64,000 bases of DNA from Metabacillus dongyingensis (GCF_019933155.2 NZ_OK052578.1:248001-312000), one strand, 5' to 3'. Counted from the stretch's first letter, positions 25,102 to 33,786 are shown. A program made the numbers and translations. The notes: generated from the letters alone by a model not told the origin.

Positions 25102-26736
25102 ATGACCATTTTTATTGGAGGAGCATGGCCATATGCTAATGGTTCACTGCATTTAGGGCATGTAGCAGCCTTATTACCAGGAGATATTTTAGCAAGGTAT
25201 TACAGACAGAAAGGAGAAAAAGTGCTTTATGTTTCAGGAAGTGACTGTAATGGCACACCAATATCGATACGAGCAAATCAAGAAAATACGACAACTGAAG
25301 CAATTGCAAACCGTTATCACGAAGAATTTGTAGAGAGTTTTCAAAAGCTTGGGTTCTCCTACGATTTGTACACTCGTACAGATGCCGAACATCATCACAA
25401 GTCAGTACAGACCATATTTTTAAAATTGCTTGAAAATGGCTATCTTTACAAAAAGACGATTGAGCAGGCTTATTGTGAAACGGATCATCAATTTTTACCA
25501 GATCGTTTTGTAGAAGGGATTTGTCCGAATTGCGGCGCGAAAGCAAGGGGGGACCAATGTGATAATTGTTCTGCCATTTTAGATCCACTTGATTTAATCG
25601 ATAAGCGTTGTAAGATTTGTGGGAACCAACCTGCCATTAAAGAAACGGTGCATTTTTATTTCTCGTTTAGTCATTTCCAGAAACAATTAGAAACATTTGT
25701 GGGGAAGGCACAGCAGGAAAATAGATGGCGTGAAAATGCGATTTCGTTAACAACTAGATATTTAAAAGAGGGTGTACTCGACCGAGCTGTTACGCGTGAT
25801 TTGCCAAACGGTGTTGAAGTTCCTATATCAGGTTTTGAAGGTAAGAAAATTTATGTATGGATCGAAGCCGTGGCAGGCTATTTAACTGCAAGTATAGAAT
25901 GGGCGGAGCAAAATAACGAAAACATAGAAGATTGGTGGAATAAAGACACCATTTCTTATTATATTCATGGGAAGGATAATATTCCATTCCATACGATCAT
26001 TTGGCCTTCTATTCTAATGGGCATCAATAATCCTGCTTTACCAGCACATATAATTTCGAATGAGTATTTAACTCTAGAAAAGCGTAAGCTATCGACGAGT
26101 CAAAATTGGGCAGTCTGGGTTCCATATATTTTAGAGAGATATGATGCTGACTCAATTCGATATTTTTTAACAATCAATGCACCTGAAAATCGAGATACTG
26201 ATTTTTCATGGCGTGAATTTGTATATAGTCATAACAGCGAATTACTTGGTGCATATGGTAATTTTGTCAATCGCACGCTAAAGTTTATCGAAAAATCTTA
26301 TGATGGTAAAACACCAGAAGGTAAGGTGAATTTAAAAATTAAAGCTAAAATCGGTCAACTCTATGAAGAAGTTGACTCACTAATTATAAATGGTCATTTA
26401 AAAAAATCCTTAGAGAAAATCTTTGAATTTGTGCGATATGCAAATAAATATTTTGATGAGCAGAAGCCATGGGTTCAAATTAAAGAAGAAAAATCCTTAT
26501 GTGATAATACGATGGCAAATTGTATCTATATCATTTCAAATCTTGCACAACTTCTTAATCCTTTTCTTCCTTTTTCAAGCCATGAAGTAAAAAATATGTT
26601 GCGTCTTAGTGAATTGAAATGGGAAGAAATTGAGTTATCCAATATAGTTCTAAAGGATATTAAACCACTTTTTGAAAGGATTGAAAAAGAAAGAATAGAA
26701 GAGGAATTAGAGAACTTAAATAATGGAATTTCATGA
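25102..26736 (+). CDS. metG: Methionyl-tRNA synthetase, short form
   Basis: 544 residues. HIGH motif HLGH at 17-20; two zinc knuckles, [16 protein letters not shown] (about 141-156) and CKIC; KMSKS variant KLSTS at about 333. It lacks the C-terminal tRNA-binding domain of the about 660-residue housekeeping Bacillus MetS. It may therefore be a second, accessory synthetase, as seen in some drug-resistant Bacillaceae. It makes Met-tRNA-Met in the cytosol. ATG 25102 follows GGGGAGGAAG. Confidence 0.9.
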   Translation: MTIFIGGAWPYANGSLHLGHVAALLPGDILARYYRQKGEKVLYVSGSDCNGTPISIRANQENTTTEAIANRYHEEFVESFQKLGFSYDLYTRTDAEHHHKSVQTIFLKLLENGYLYKKTIEQAYCETDHQFLPDRFVEGICPNCGAKARGDQCDNCSAILDPLDLIDKRCKICGNQPAIKETVHFYFSFSHFQKQLETFVGKAQQENRWRENAISLTTRYLKEGVLDRAVTRDLPNGVEVPISGFEGKKIYVWIEAVAGYLTASIEWAEQNNENIEDWWNKDTISYYIHGKDNIPFHTIIWPSILMGINNPALPAHIISNEYLTLEKRKLSTSQNWAVWVPYILERYDADSIRYFLTINAPENRDTDFSWREFVYSHNSELLGAYGNFVNRTLKFIEKSYDGKTPEGKVNLKIKAKIGQLYEEVDSLIINGHLKKSLEKIFEFVRYANKYFDEQKPWVQIKEEKSLCDNTMANCIYIISNLAQLLNPFLPFSSHEVKNMLRLSELKWEEIELSNIVLKDIKPLFERIEKERIEEELENLNNGIS

Positions 26737-26750
26737 ATGTAATTAATCAA

Positions 26751-26877
26751 GTTTATTCAATTAAAGGGAGCTATTCTTCGATAAGACAACTTAAATGATA
26801 TTCCACAATCGGGGGCGATTGCAGCACAGTGTGATCGCTCTTTTCTTATTAAGAACTTGGGCAGGATTGTTGAAGGA
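26751..26877 (+). repeat. Composite dispersed repeat, module D plus type C
   Basis: TTATTCAATTAAAGGGAG, then D (CTATTCTTCGATAAGACAAC), then TTCCACAATCGGGGGCGATT and GCAGCACAGTGTGATCGCTC, then GGGCAGGATTGTTGAAGG. Confidence 0.75.
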
Positions 26878-26940
26878 GGGTTTAGTCCTTTTTTAGCGAA
26901 ATTAATAATTCATAAGTATTTCAATAAGGGAGTTGGATTG

Positions 26941-27780
26941 TTGTGTGTGGGATTTGAAATAAGGTGGAAAAAAAGAGATTTTGAAATTCCGAAACATCGT
27001 CATATTTTATTAAATGCAATTGAAAATGATTTACTAAGTGATGCAAATATATTAGCTATTTTTTATGGAGGTTCACTAGGCAATCAAAATACAGACTTAT
27101 ATTCTGATATTGACCTCCGAATAGTTGTCAAAAATGAAGTGTTTGAAGAATATAGGTTGAACAAAAAACAGAGAGCTAAAAACTGGGGTAAAGTTCTATT
27201 TTTTGAAGACTTCCCTTGGGCAACTCATAGCATTGCACATTATGATACTTTTATTAAGGTGGATACCTTTTATTACAAAACAAAGGATATTGTGCCATCA
27301 GTTTGGCTTCAAAATATTAAAATTGTTCACGATACTACTGGCTTGATGAAAGATGTATTAGAAAAATCAATGGTTTTAGCCTATTTACCAACGATTCAAG
27401 AAGTGGAGATATGGAGAACGAAATTTTTTGCATATGTTCACGAAGCCTATCGAAGAGTAATGAGAAGAGAAATTTATTATGCTTTACATTGTATAGATAA
27501 CTTACGACTATCTATGGCAACGGCTTGGTATATGGAAACAGGAATACAGCCTAATACATTTGGAGATTGGGCAAAGTTAGAAGGAGAAAGAAGTAAACTG
27601 CAAGAGTGGCAGTTATCCCTTCTAGCAGAATGGCAAAGCAATAGAGAACCAGACGAAATACTGAACGTAATAAGAAGGATAATTCCCGAATTTATAAAAA
27701 TTCATAAAAGTTTATGTAAACAAGTTGGAATTGAAGAAAATCCTGAATGGGTAAATGAGATTTTAGATATGGTTGTATGA
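26941..27780 (+). CDS. Nucleotidyltransferase-domain protein (aminoglycoside adenylyltransferase-like)
   Basis: About 279 residues. The polymerase-beta-like signature GGSLG...DLYSDIDLRIVV (Gly-Ser then Asp-x-Asp) sits about 40-60 residues from the start, and the rest is helical as in ANT(6)/AadK or lincosamide transferases. The open frame reaches 26857, but that lies in a repeat. TTG 26941 has AAGGGAG eight bases upstream and is preferred. Resistance to an aminoglycoside is possible; the substrate is unproven. Confidence 0.75.
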   Translation: MCVGFEIRWKKRDFEIPKHRHILLNAIENDLLSDANILAIFYGGSLGNQNTDLYSDIDLRIVVKNEVFEEYRLNKKQRAKNWGKVLFFEDFPWATHSIAHYDTFIKVDTFYYKTKDIVPSVWLQNIKIVHDTTGLMKDVLEKSMVLAYLPTIQEVEIWRTKFFAYVHEAYRRVMRREIYYALHCIDNLRLSMATAWYMETGIQPNTFGDWAKLEGERSKLQEWQLSLLAEWQSNREPDEILNVIRRIIPEFIKIHKSLCKQVGIEENPEWVNEILDMVV

Positions 27781-27789
27781 TGTTGTGAC

Positions 27790-27816
27790 AACACCCACGG
27801 ATTGGTGTTTTTTTAT
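27790..27816 (+). terminator. Terminator of the nucleotidyltransferase gene
   Basis: AACACC-CACGGATT-GGTGTT followed by T7. Confidence 0.8.
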
Positions 27817-27829
27817 TTTTCTTCTTCAA

Positions 27830-27905
27830 CAATCGGGGGCGTTTGCGGAAGAGAGTGATTGCTCTCTTCCTTATTTAAGATTTGTCCAGTTTAATGGAAT
27901 AAAGA
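27830..27905 (+). repeat. Dispersed repeat with a unique hairpin module
   Basis: Arm TTCTTCAACAATCGGGGGCG, a perfect 9-bp hairpin GGAAGAGAG (27847-27855) with CTCTCTTCC (27862-27870), then CCAGTTTAATGGAATAAAG. The standard arms hold a hairpin different from the other types. Confidence 0.7.
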
Positions 27906-27919
27906 CAAGGGGGGATTCA

Positions 27920-28141
27920 ATGAAAATAAGTTTAATTTCTTTCATTCAAATAGTGGGCATTTTAGGTTTAGTTTTTGGTATTTTGCAAATTGAAATTGGT
28001 ATATTTATAGGTTTTTTCTGTACAGGTATATTCTTTATTTCGCTCAATAAAGAAAAAGTTAAAAGTTTTGGAATGTTAACAGGGATGGTATGTCTTTTCT
28101 ATTCGTTTTACTATTTATTTGTTCAATCCAGACTTATTTAA
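27920..28141 (+). CDS. Small membrane protein
   Basis: 73 residues with two to three hydrophobic segments (FIQIVGILGLVFGILQIEIG, IGFFCTGIFFISL, MVCLFYSFYYLF). ATG 27920 follows AAGGGGGG. No family recognised. It sits between two repeat elements. Confidence 0.65.
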   Translation: MKISLISFIQIVGILGLVFGILQIEIGIFIGFFCTGIFFISLNKEKVKSFGMLTGMVCLFYSFYYLFVQSRLI

Positions 28142-28150
28142 AAGAGTTTT

Positions 28151-28232
28151 ATTTATTCCATTAAAGGGGGCGATTGCTTAACAAAGTATCGCCTCTTCTT
28201 ATTAAAGTAAAGGGCAGGATAGTTGAATAAGG
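28151..28232 (+). repeat. Dispersed repeat, type A
   Basis: TTATTCCATTAAAGGGGGCG, hairpin GGCGAT/ATCGCC, TCTTCTTATT, GGGCAGGATAGTTGAATAAG. The outer TTATTC pairs with GAATAA. Confidence 0.8.
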
Positions 28233-28269
28233 AATCATTTATTTTATTATTGTAAATGGAGGAATAATT

Positions 28270-28344
28270 ATGATGAAAAAAACAGCAGTTTTATTATATC
28301 CGCAATTCAGCGAGTACGAACTTAGTGTTGCATTATCTATATAA
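28270..28344 (+). pseudogene. Truncated DJ-1/PfpI-family gene
   Basis: MMKKTAVLLYPQFSEYELSV then ALSI and a stop is the N-terminal strand and helix of a DJ-1/PfpI protein with a good ribosome site (GGAGGAA). The nucleophile-elbow Cys and everything beyond are lost; a repeat begins 20 bp later. Confidence 0.6.
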
Positions 28345-28361
28345 ATGCAAGGAAATAAACC

Positions 28362-28425
28362 AATAGTTACAATCGGGGGCAATTCCAGCACAGTGCGATA
28401 GCTCCTTTTGTAGAGGTTTAAACGT
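28362..28425 (+). repeat. Dispersed repeat, worn type C
   Basis: ATAGTTACAATCGGGGGCAA, then CCAGCACAGTGCGATAGCTC, then CTTTTG. Confidence 0.55.
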
Positions 28426-28455
28426 TCAAAGAAAAAATTTAGATTGGAAGGTTTT

Positions 28456-28977
28456 ATGCAGAGAGGATATACACAAACGTATACATACTTTGGAATAGAG
28501 AGCAATGGATGGATTAGCTCAAAAGGATTAGTTGGAAACAAAAATGGGATTTTTAATCCTAATGACATCACAGATGCATTAGGGATTCAACCTTTCAAGT
28601 TCTGGCAGAAAGGTGATAAAAGAAGAGATGGCTCAGAATATCTTTTTTCTTCTTGGGGTGCAGAAAGATCTGATAAAGACATTTTGGATGTCGAAGCACA
28701 ATGTTTAGATACAATAAAGAATTTAAGAAATAAAATATCAGTGTTGCAAAGGTTCAAGGAAACATACGATGTAAATTACATACTGGTGGTTGTACCAAGT
28801 ATTTACGGTGGGGAAAAACCTCATATTGCCTTCAATGAGGAGATTATTGAGTTTTGTTATTTGACAGGAACTACAATCAATTTTGATACGTACATTTATC
28901 CAACTACAATTGGTGATCGATTTTATGATATTTTCCATAGAATTAAGAATATGATTAATGGCCAGAAAGCAAGGTAA
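28456..28977 (+). CDS. DUF4279-type protein
   Basis: 173 residues. TYTYFGIESNGWISS, DITDALGIQPFKFWQKGDKR and YLFSSWGAERSDKDILDVEA follow the DUF4279 pattern, a small alpha/beta protein frequent among polymorphic-toxin immunity proteins. No toxin gene is adjacent, so an immunity role is only possible. ATG 28456 follows TTGGAAGG; the TTG at 28444 overlaps that site. Confidence 0.7.
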   Translation: MQRGYTQTYTYFGIESNGWISSKGLVGNKNGIFNPNDITDALGIQPFKFWQKGDKRRDGSEYLFSSWGAERSDKDILDVEAQCLDTIKNLRNKISVLQRFKETYDVNYILVVVPSIYGGEKPHIAFNEEIIEFCYLTGTTINFDTYIYPTTIGDRFYDIFHRIKNMINGQKAR

Positions 28978-28978
28978 G

Positions 28979-29058
28979 TGTTATTCGACAATCGGGGGCG
29001 ATTGCTGCATAAGATATCCGCAATTTACTTTATAATCTGTGCAGGGGTGTTGAAGATG
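28979..29058 (+). repeat. Dispersed repeat, variant module
   Basis: TTATTCGACAATCGGGGGCG, ATTGCTGCATAAGATATCCG, then GCAGGGGTGTTGAAG. TTCGACA (28984-28990) pairs with TGTTGAA (29048-29054) with one G-T pair. Confidence 0.65.
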
Positions 29059-29084
29059 GAATATATCTATTAAGGGGGATTTTT

Positions 29085-29522
29085 ATGTTCGTAGTTAATG
29101 TAGAAGGTGCCATTCACCACAACGGTAAATGGCTTTTAATCTTGAGGAGTAAAAAGGAAGAACACGCAGGAGGTACTCTTTCACTAGTCGGTGGAAAATG
29201 CGAACTTGAAGGCTTTTCATCTGATATTTTAGAAAGAACTTTAAAACGAGAAATTTCTGAAGAAGTTGGCTGCGAAGTTACAGGTCTTAAATATGTAAAT
29301 AGTTCTTCTTTTGTTACTGATTCAGGGATGAATGTGATTGATATTGTTTTTCTATGTCACCATAAGTCGGGGGAGCCTTATCCTAAAAGCAGCGAAGAAG
29401 TGGATGACATTATTTGGTTAACTACTTCAGAGATTCTTGCTAATACAGAGCTACCTGGATATTTAAAGGACAACATTAAACAAGCAGAGAAAATACTACA
29501 AGAAAATTCCTACGTTAAATGA
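29085..29522 (+). CDS. Nudix hydrolase
   Basis: 145 residues with the Nudix box GGKCELEGFSSDILERTL-KREISEEVG (conserved REISEEVG). It hydrolyses a nucleoside diphosphate linked to another moiety; the substrate is not predictable. ATG 29085 follows AAGGGGG. It sits between repeat elements. Confidence 0.85.
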   Translation: MFVVNVEGAIHHNGKWLLILRSKKEEHAGGTLSLVGGKCELEGFSSDILERTLKREISEEVGCEVTGLKYVNSSSFVTDSGMNVIDIVFLCHHKSGEPYPKSSEEVDDIIWLTTSEILANTELPGYLKDNIKQAEKILQENSYVK

Positions 29523-29533
29523 TAGTAATATAT

Positions 29534-29629
29534 ATTCCGTTATAGGAGGCGATTGCAGCAAAAGGAGATCGCTCTTTTCTAATTAAGTAATTGTAGGTGT
29601 TAATCCAAAAAGAATTAACACCTATTTTT
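29534..29629 (+). repeat. Dispersed repeat, type C, followed by a terminator
   Basis: TTCCGTTATAGGAGGCGATT, then GCAGCAAAAGGAGATCGCTC, then TTTTC. A separate terminator TAGGTGTTAAT (29594-29604) pairs with ATTAACACCTA (29614-29624), followed by T5. Confidence 0.65.
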
Positions 29630-29686
29630 GTTGAATTTTCTTAATGTAGGTGTACAGATTTTTGAATCCAGAGGGGAATTAAAATT

Positions 29687-30129
29687 ATGAGCGATTTTAA
29701 AATAATACGAGGACAATTTAGCTCCTTTAAAGAATTCATAAGAGCTATACAGAAAAGCCAGTCGGTGCAGATTTCGACTGGAAACGTCTTTTGAATCAGG
29801 TACTTGAACCAATAAGCCAAGGGAGCGAAGGGCAATATCAACGATATGATTGGGAAACGGATATCTTAGCAGAATGTCATACTGTACCTGTAGGTGGCAT
29901 TGTCGTTGTTGAAGGAGTATATTCCATTCGGCAAGAACTAGAAAATAAATATGATATAAAAATATGGATTGATTGTCCTAGAGAAATAAGGCTTTCAAGA
30001 GGTATTAAAAGAGACGGAGCAGATGCTCGTGAAATGTGGGAAGATAATTGGATATTTCAGAAGACATTTTTATGGAAGAGTAAAAACCATTTGATAGAGC
30101 AGACATTGTATTCATTGGAACTTAAATGA
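29687..30129 (+). pseudogene. Uridine-kinase-like P-loop gene, 5' part lost
   Basis: The 3' part (from about 29757) reads EKPVGADFDWKRLLNQVLEP, QRYDWETDILAECHTVPVGG and IVVVEGVYSIRQELENKYDI, as in AAA/uridine kinase-like proteins. The Walker A half is missing. A different frame from ATG 29687 covers the junction and stops at 29794. The gene is therefore truncated and rearranged. Confidence 0.6.
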
Positions 30130-30132
30130 ACA

Positions 30133-30176
30133 TCTTATTCAACAATCGGGGGCGATTGCTTAACAAAGAGTCGCCA
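30133..30176 (+). repeat. Dispersed repeat, truncated type A
   Basis: TTATTCAACAATCGGGGGCG, ATTGCTTAACAAAGAGTCGC, then unrelated sequence; the right arm is missing. Confidence 0.65.
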
Positions 30177-30252
30177 TTACCTCTGAAAGCTATATAAATA
30201 TAAGAAAAGCGATTTAGCGATTATGATTGATAAAGAAAAAGGTGAATTTTTG

Positions 30253-30810
30253 ATGAAAAAATCAAATCCTTTATTAATAAAAATTGAGAATCAAAGATGG
30301 CTTTGCAATGATAAAGAAGACTTATGTTCTCACGGTGAAATTATCTTGAACGTTAATGGAACTATCATTACTCAATCATATATAGACGAAGAATGGGGAA
30401 TTAGTGAGTCTGCTTTGGCATTGTTAAGAACCCTTGATAAAGATTATATTTGTGACCCCGATATTGAGGAAGGTCTAATTCTCCACGGATGCGGTACAAT
30501 TTTAATGATGGGTTGCCCTATTTCAATACATTGGACTGTAAAACATATTGACGGCCAAGTGATTTTATCGGATTTTGTTAAGGTTACTACAACCAACCCA
30601 AAAACGGGAAGTATTTATTATCCTGGACTAGAAATCAAATTAAGCAAAAATGAATATACAAACCAAGTTGTTTCATTTGCTCTTCAAGCTAAAAAACTCT
30701 TTGATAACTCGAAAGAAAAGCTGATTTCTGATGACTTTGATAAAGAAATGTATGAAGATTTTTGGGATGAATACAACCAGCTATTAAAAAGTAATTCGCC
30801 GCATTGGTAA
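30253..30810 (+). CDS. Hypothetical protein
   Basis: 185 residues from ATG 30253 (AAAAAGGTGA eight bases upstream; the earlier ATG at 30223 has no ribosome site). An acidic soluble protein with MKKSNPLLIKIENQRWLCND, ILHGCGTILMMGCPISIHWT and a C-terminal DEYNQLLKSNSPHW. I do not recognise the family; size and composition resemble immunity-like proteins. A fragment of a paralogue is present at 7902-7952. Confidence 0.7.
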   Translation: MKKSNPLLIKIENQRWLCNDKEDLCSHGEIILNVNGTIITQSYIDEEWGISESALALLRTLDKDYICDPDIEEGLILHGCGTILMMGCPISIHWTVKHIDGQVILSDFVKVTTTNPKTGSIYYPGLEIKLSKNEYTNQVVSFALQAKKLFDNSKEKLISDDFDKEMYEDFWDEYNQLLKSNSPHW

Positions 30811-30832
30811 AGTTCTTAATGCTGCCGACTAC

Positions 30833-30918
30833 TATTCTTCAACAATCGGGGGCGATTGCTTAACAAAGTGTCGCCTCTTCTTATTGAAGTAAAGGGCAGC
30901 ATTCCTGTAATGAAGAAA
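30833..30918 (+). repeat. Dispersed repeat, type A
   Basis: TTCTTCAACAATCGGG, hairpin, TCTTCTTATT, AAAGGGCAGCATTCCTG, ATGAAGAA. TTCTTCA (30835-30841) pairs with TGAAGAA (30911-30917). Confidence 0.8.
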
Positions 30919-30980
30919 AATGAGGTTTGAACAAAAAAATAACATTTTGATAACATTTATTTAAGAATTTCCGAAATTGA

Positions 30981-31026
30981 GGATGTTTCCAAAAAATTAC
31001 ATAACTTTTGTGAAGCATCCTTTTTC
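30981..31026 (+). terminator. Hairpin with T-run
   Basis: GGATGTTTC (30981-30989) pairs with GAAGCATCC (31012-31020), followed by TTTTTC. The loop is long. It is about 160 bp before the next gene. Confidence 0.45.
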
Positions 31027-31186
31027 ACTTTTTCTATTATTGATAATACATTTGAACCAGTCTTTAAGTAGGTGGCACTTATTTTATTTTCAGAATTTTA
31101 AAACTTCCAGAAAAGAAATTCTCTATTTATTCAAGTAATTGTATGTTATCTTTATAAAGGTGAATTTTATCAGGAGGTTTACCTTA

Positions 31187-32293
31187 ATGATTGAAATGAC
31201 ATTTTTCTTTTTATTTACTATTGGTTTTGTAAATTATTTTTTATATAGGGTTAACAAGAGATTTTCTTCAGCTTACGAAGAGCTTGAACTGAAGCGGATT
31301 ATTCCTTTTTTAGAAGAAAAAGGCGGAAACCATCTGTCACACCTCATCTTGCTACAGGATAAAGATGTGTACTGGGCGCAGGATGGAAGAGTTTTAATTG
31401 CATATAAGAAAATTGGAAATAAATTGGTTATTCTCGGTGACCCGATTGGCGAAGAATCGTCTATTCAAGCGGCCATTAGAGAATTTAATAAGTATAGTAA
31501 AAGCAAAGGACTTACACCTGTTTTTTATCAAATTAGCCCTCGATTCATGCACTATTACCATGACACAGGTTATCGGTTCCTCAAATTAGGGGAAGTAGCG
31601 ATTGTCAACCTCGATAAATTTACCCTAGAGGGAAAACAGGGGGCAAAGCTGCGGACGAGGCTTAATAAATTCACCCGTAATTCTTACACCTTTAAGGTTA
31701 TTAATCCTCCTTATTCCAATGATTTGCTGTCGGAACTTAAAGTGATTTCGGATTCATGGCTAGGGGACCAAAAGGAAAAGGGATTTTCAGTCGTATCTTT
31801 CAGTGAGGAGTATGTTTCTTGTTTTCCAATTGCTTTGTTATCGGATCCAGAGGGAAATATCGTAGCGTTTGCGACACTGGCGAACGATTATAAAAAGACT
31901 ATGACCATTGATTTAATGAGGAAGTCTTCCGACAGCCCGCATGGAACGATGGATGTTTTATTTATTCACATTTTTAAATGGGCGAAAGAAAGAGGCTATC
32001 AGCACTGCAGCCTAGGAATGGCGCCTCTTGCACATGTCGGGGATAGTCCATTTTCTTTTAAAAAAGAAAAGTTGGCACGAGTAGCCTTTCTTCACGGAAA
32101 TTCATTTTATAAATTTAAAGGGCTGAAAGAATTTAAAAGTAAATTTGCCTGCACGTGGGAACCGAAGTATTTAGCCTACAAAAAATCCTTCCTGCCAATT
32201 GTCGTCATTCAATTACTTTTATTAATCAACAGCCAGCCACATCCAAAGTATGTAATAGATAAGATTAAGTATTTGTTTAAAAATGCGGGATAA
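31187..32293 (+). CDS. Stand-alone MprF-like synthase domain (DUF2156)
   Basis: 368 residues: an N-terminal hydrophobic segment (1-20), then two GNAT-like folds as in the cytosolic half of lysylphosphatidylglycerol synthase. Markers include KLVILGDPIGEE, FYQISPRFMHYYHDTGYRFL, LRTRLNKFTRN, GTMDVLFIHIFKWAKERGYQ and CSLGMAPLA. The multi-span flippase half of MprF is absent. It would transfer an aminoacyl group from tRNA to a lipid or other acceptor. ATG 31187 follows CAGGAGG; the upstream frame to 31139 is not needed. Confidence 0.8.
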   Translation: MIEMTFFFLFTIGFVNYFLYRVNKRFSSAYEELELKRIIPFLEEKGGNHLSHLILLQDKDVYWAQDGRVLIAYKKIGNKLVILGDPIGEESSIQAAIREFNKYSKSKGLTPVFYQISPRFMHYYHDTGYRFLKLGEVAIVNLDKFTLEGKQGAKLRTRLNKFTRNSYTFKVINPPYSNDLLSELKVISDSWLGDQKEKGFSVVSFSEEYVSCFPIALLSDPEGNIVAFATLANDYKKTMTIDLMRKSSDSPHGTMDVLFIHIFKWAKERGYQHCSLGMAPLAHVGDSPFSFKKEKLARVAFLHGNSFYKFKGLKEFKSKFACTWEPKYLAYKKSFLPIVVIQLLLLINSQPHPKYVIDKIKYLFKNAG

Positions 32294-32330
32294 ATAAAGC
32301 ATTATCTATTACTTAATTAATTTGAATTAA

Positions 32331-32456
32331 GGATCTTCAACAAGCGGGCGCTTTTCTTCGATAAGACAACATAAATGATATTCAACAATCGGGGGCGATT
32401 ACTTAACAAAGTATCGCCTCTTCTTATTAAAGTAAAGGGCAGTATAGTTGAAGATT
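32331..32456 (+). repeat. Composite dispersed repeat, module D plus type A
   Basis: Outer arm ATCTTCAAC (about 32333-32341), D (GGGCGCTTTTCTTCGATAAG), inner ATTCAACAATCGGGG, A hairpin, TCTTCTTATT, AAAGGGCAGTATAGTTGAAG. The outer arm, not the inner one, matches the right arm GTTGAAGAT over 9 bp. Confidence 0.8.
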
Positions 32457-32467
32457 GGTTTCAAGAG

Positions 32468-32502
32468 TTTGATAAACAAGCGGGCCATTATATTGAATAA
32501 GA
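32468..32502 (+). repeat. Minimal intergenic repeat
   Basis: ATAAACAAGCGGGCCATTAT then ATTGAATAAGAGG: left and right arms joined without a module. Confidence 0.55.
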
Positions 32503-32534
32503 GGTTGCATAAAACCCCACTTTTTTATGCAGCC
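32503..32534. terminator. Terminator for the HxlR gene
   Basis: GGTTGCATAAAA (32503-32514) pairs with TTTTATGCAGCC (32523-32534), with A/T runs on both sides. Confidence 0.7.
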
Positions 32535-32572
32535 GCCAGGCTTCTTCAGAAGTCAAAAATGTGAATTTAGGT

Positions 32573-32923
32573 TTAATTATGATCACAATAAATTTGTGAA
32601 TCTTTATCTATACCTTTTATAATTGCATACTTATTACCCCATTCACACATTGTGTTTAATACTGGTACAAATGATCTTCCTAGATCAGTTAAGCTGTATT
32701 CTACTTTTGGTGGTACCTCTTTAAATATTTCTCTTCGTACAAGTCCATCTCTTTCTAATTGTTTCAATTGATCTGTTAAGACTTTTTGTGTAATTCCAGG
32801 TATTAATTCGTAAAACTCTTTTGTCCTTACTGATTTTTGGCTTAAGAAAAAGAGTATTAAACATTTCCATTTTCCACCCGCAATGTTCATAAAAATGTTG
32901 ATTCCAGTATTATAGTTAACCAT
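32573..32923 (-). CDS. HxlR-family transcriptional regulator
   Basis: 116 residues. GGKWKCLILFFLSQKSVRTK, FYELIPGITQKVLTDQLKQL, then RDGLVRREIFKEVPPKVEYS and LTDLGRSF are the HxlR winged helix. The ATG at 32923 has AGGAGGG at proper spacing; the in-frame extension to 32947 does not. It is divergent from a nitroreductase gene, a common HxlR pairing, so it probably responds to quinones, nitro compounds or aldehydes. Confidence 0.85.
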   Translation of the reverse strand: MVNYNTGINIFMNIAGGKWKCLILFFLSQKSVRTKEFYELIPGITQKVLTDQLKQLERDGLVRREIFKEVPPKVEYSLTDLGRSFVPVLNTMCEWGNKYAIIKGIDKDSQIYCDHN

Positions 32924-32953
32924 GTGCTGTCCCTCCTGAATAGGCACTTAAAA

Positions 32954-32966
32954 GTGGCTATACCAC
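32954..32966. promoter_or_regulatory. Possible HxlR operator
   Basis: GTGG-CTATA-CCAC inverted repeat, centred in the divergent promoter region. Confidence 0.35.
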
Positions 32967-33046
32967 ATTTTTGTGCGTTATTTTCTCATTTATTATTGCT
33001 TACTATAATTAAAGGAGCAATAAATAAAAATTTCGGAGTTGATAAA

Positions 33047-33674
33047 ATGAGTGTAAAAAATATCTTGGAAAAAAGACGATCAGTTTAGACATTATGATTC
33101 AAGTTATAAAATAAGTTCAGAAATTCTAACCTCATTAATTGAAAGTGCGAGTAAGTCACCTAACGGAAATAATATTCAAGCAACTCGATACTTGATTATT
33201 GATGAACCAGACTTGAAAAATTTATTGCTACCTATAGCTTTTAATCAACATCAAGTGGTAGAAGCTTCAACTTTAATTGTTATGTTGGGTGATTATCAAG
33301 CATTTGATAAAGATAATATTATTAAGATACATGAAGAAGGCTTTCAAGCAGGTTTTTTTGATGAATTGCTAAGAGATTATCTAGCGAATGCTGCAATAAA
33401 ATATTATGAAAATAAATCAAATGAAGATCTAAAGCTAGAATTAACTAGAGATGTAAGTCTTGCGTCAATGTCATTAATTTTGTTAGCAAATGAAGCAGGT
33501 TTTGAAACAATTACTATGTCAGGCTATGATTCTAAGAAATTAAAAGCAATCTTAAATATTTCTGATAGGTATTTAGATGTTATGCTTATTGCTATTGGTA
33601 AAGGTACTAAAGCCGGTCATAATACCGTAAGGCATAATGTAAATAAGGTAATGTATAGAAACAAAATAATTTAG
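33047..33674 (+). pseudogene. Nitroreductase-family gene with one-base frameshift
   Basis: ATG 33047 gives MSVKNILEKRRSV and a stop at 33086. Removing one T from TTT at 33084-33086 restores RHYDSSYKISSEILTSLIES, then SKSPNGNNIQATRYLIIDEP and a full nitroreductase fold to 33674 (LASMSLILLANEAGFETITM, YLDVMLIAIGKG). The restored length is about 208 residues. The rest shows no decay, so the lesion is recent or a sequencing error. Confidence 0.75.
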
Positions 33675-33756
33675 TGTTCTTATCTGATTATGTGAAATAG
33701 TTCGATGATTAAAGAGTATCAGAGCCCATAAAAACTACAGTCTTAAGAGTAATTAT

Positions 33757-33786
33757 TAAAAGCCCAATGTTTTTAGGGCTTTTTTG
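33757..33786 (+). terminator. Terminator of the nitroreductase gene
   Basis: AAAAGCCC-AATGTTTTTA-GGGCTTTTTT. Confidence 0.8.

Noticed and set aside
26857..26940. N-terminal extension of the nucleotidyltransferase from ATG 26857
   Set aside because: It lies in the right arm of a composite repeat and lacks a ribosome site; TTG 26941 has one.
28239..28571. 110-codon minus-strand reading frame
   Set aside because: It runs antisense to a repeat, a DJ-1 fragment and the DUF4279 gene; no ribosome site or homology is visible.
29615..29841. Two minus-strand reading frames of about 65 codons
   Set aside because: They are antisense to the uridine-kinase-like pseudogene and a terminator; no support as genes.
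23965..30918. The regularly recurring repeats as a CRISPR array
   Set aside because: Spacing is irregular and filled with genes, copies vary in length and module content, and no cas gene is present.
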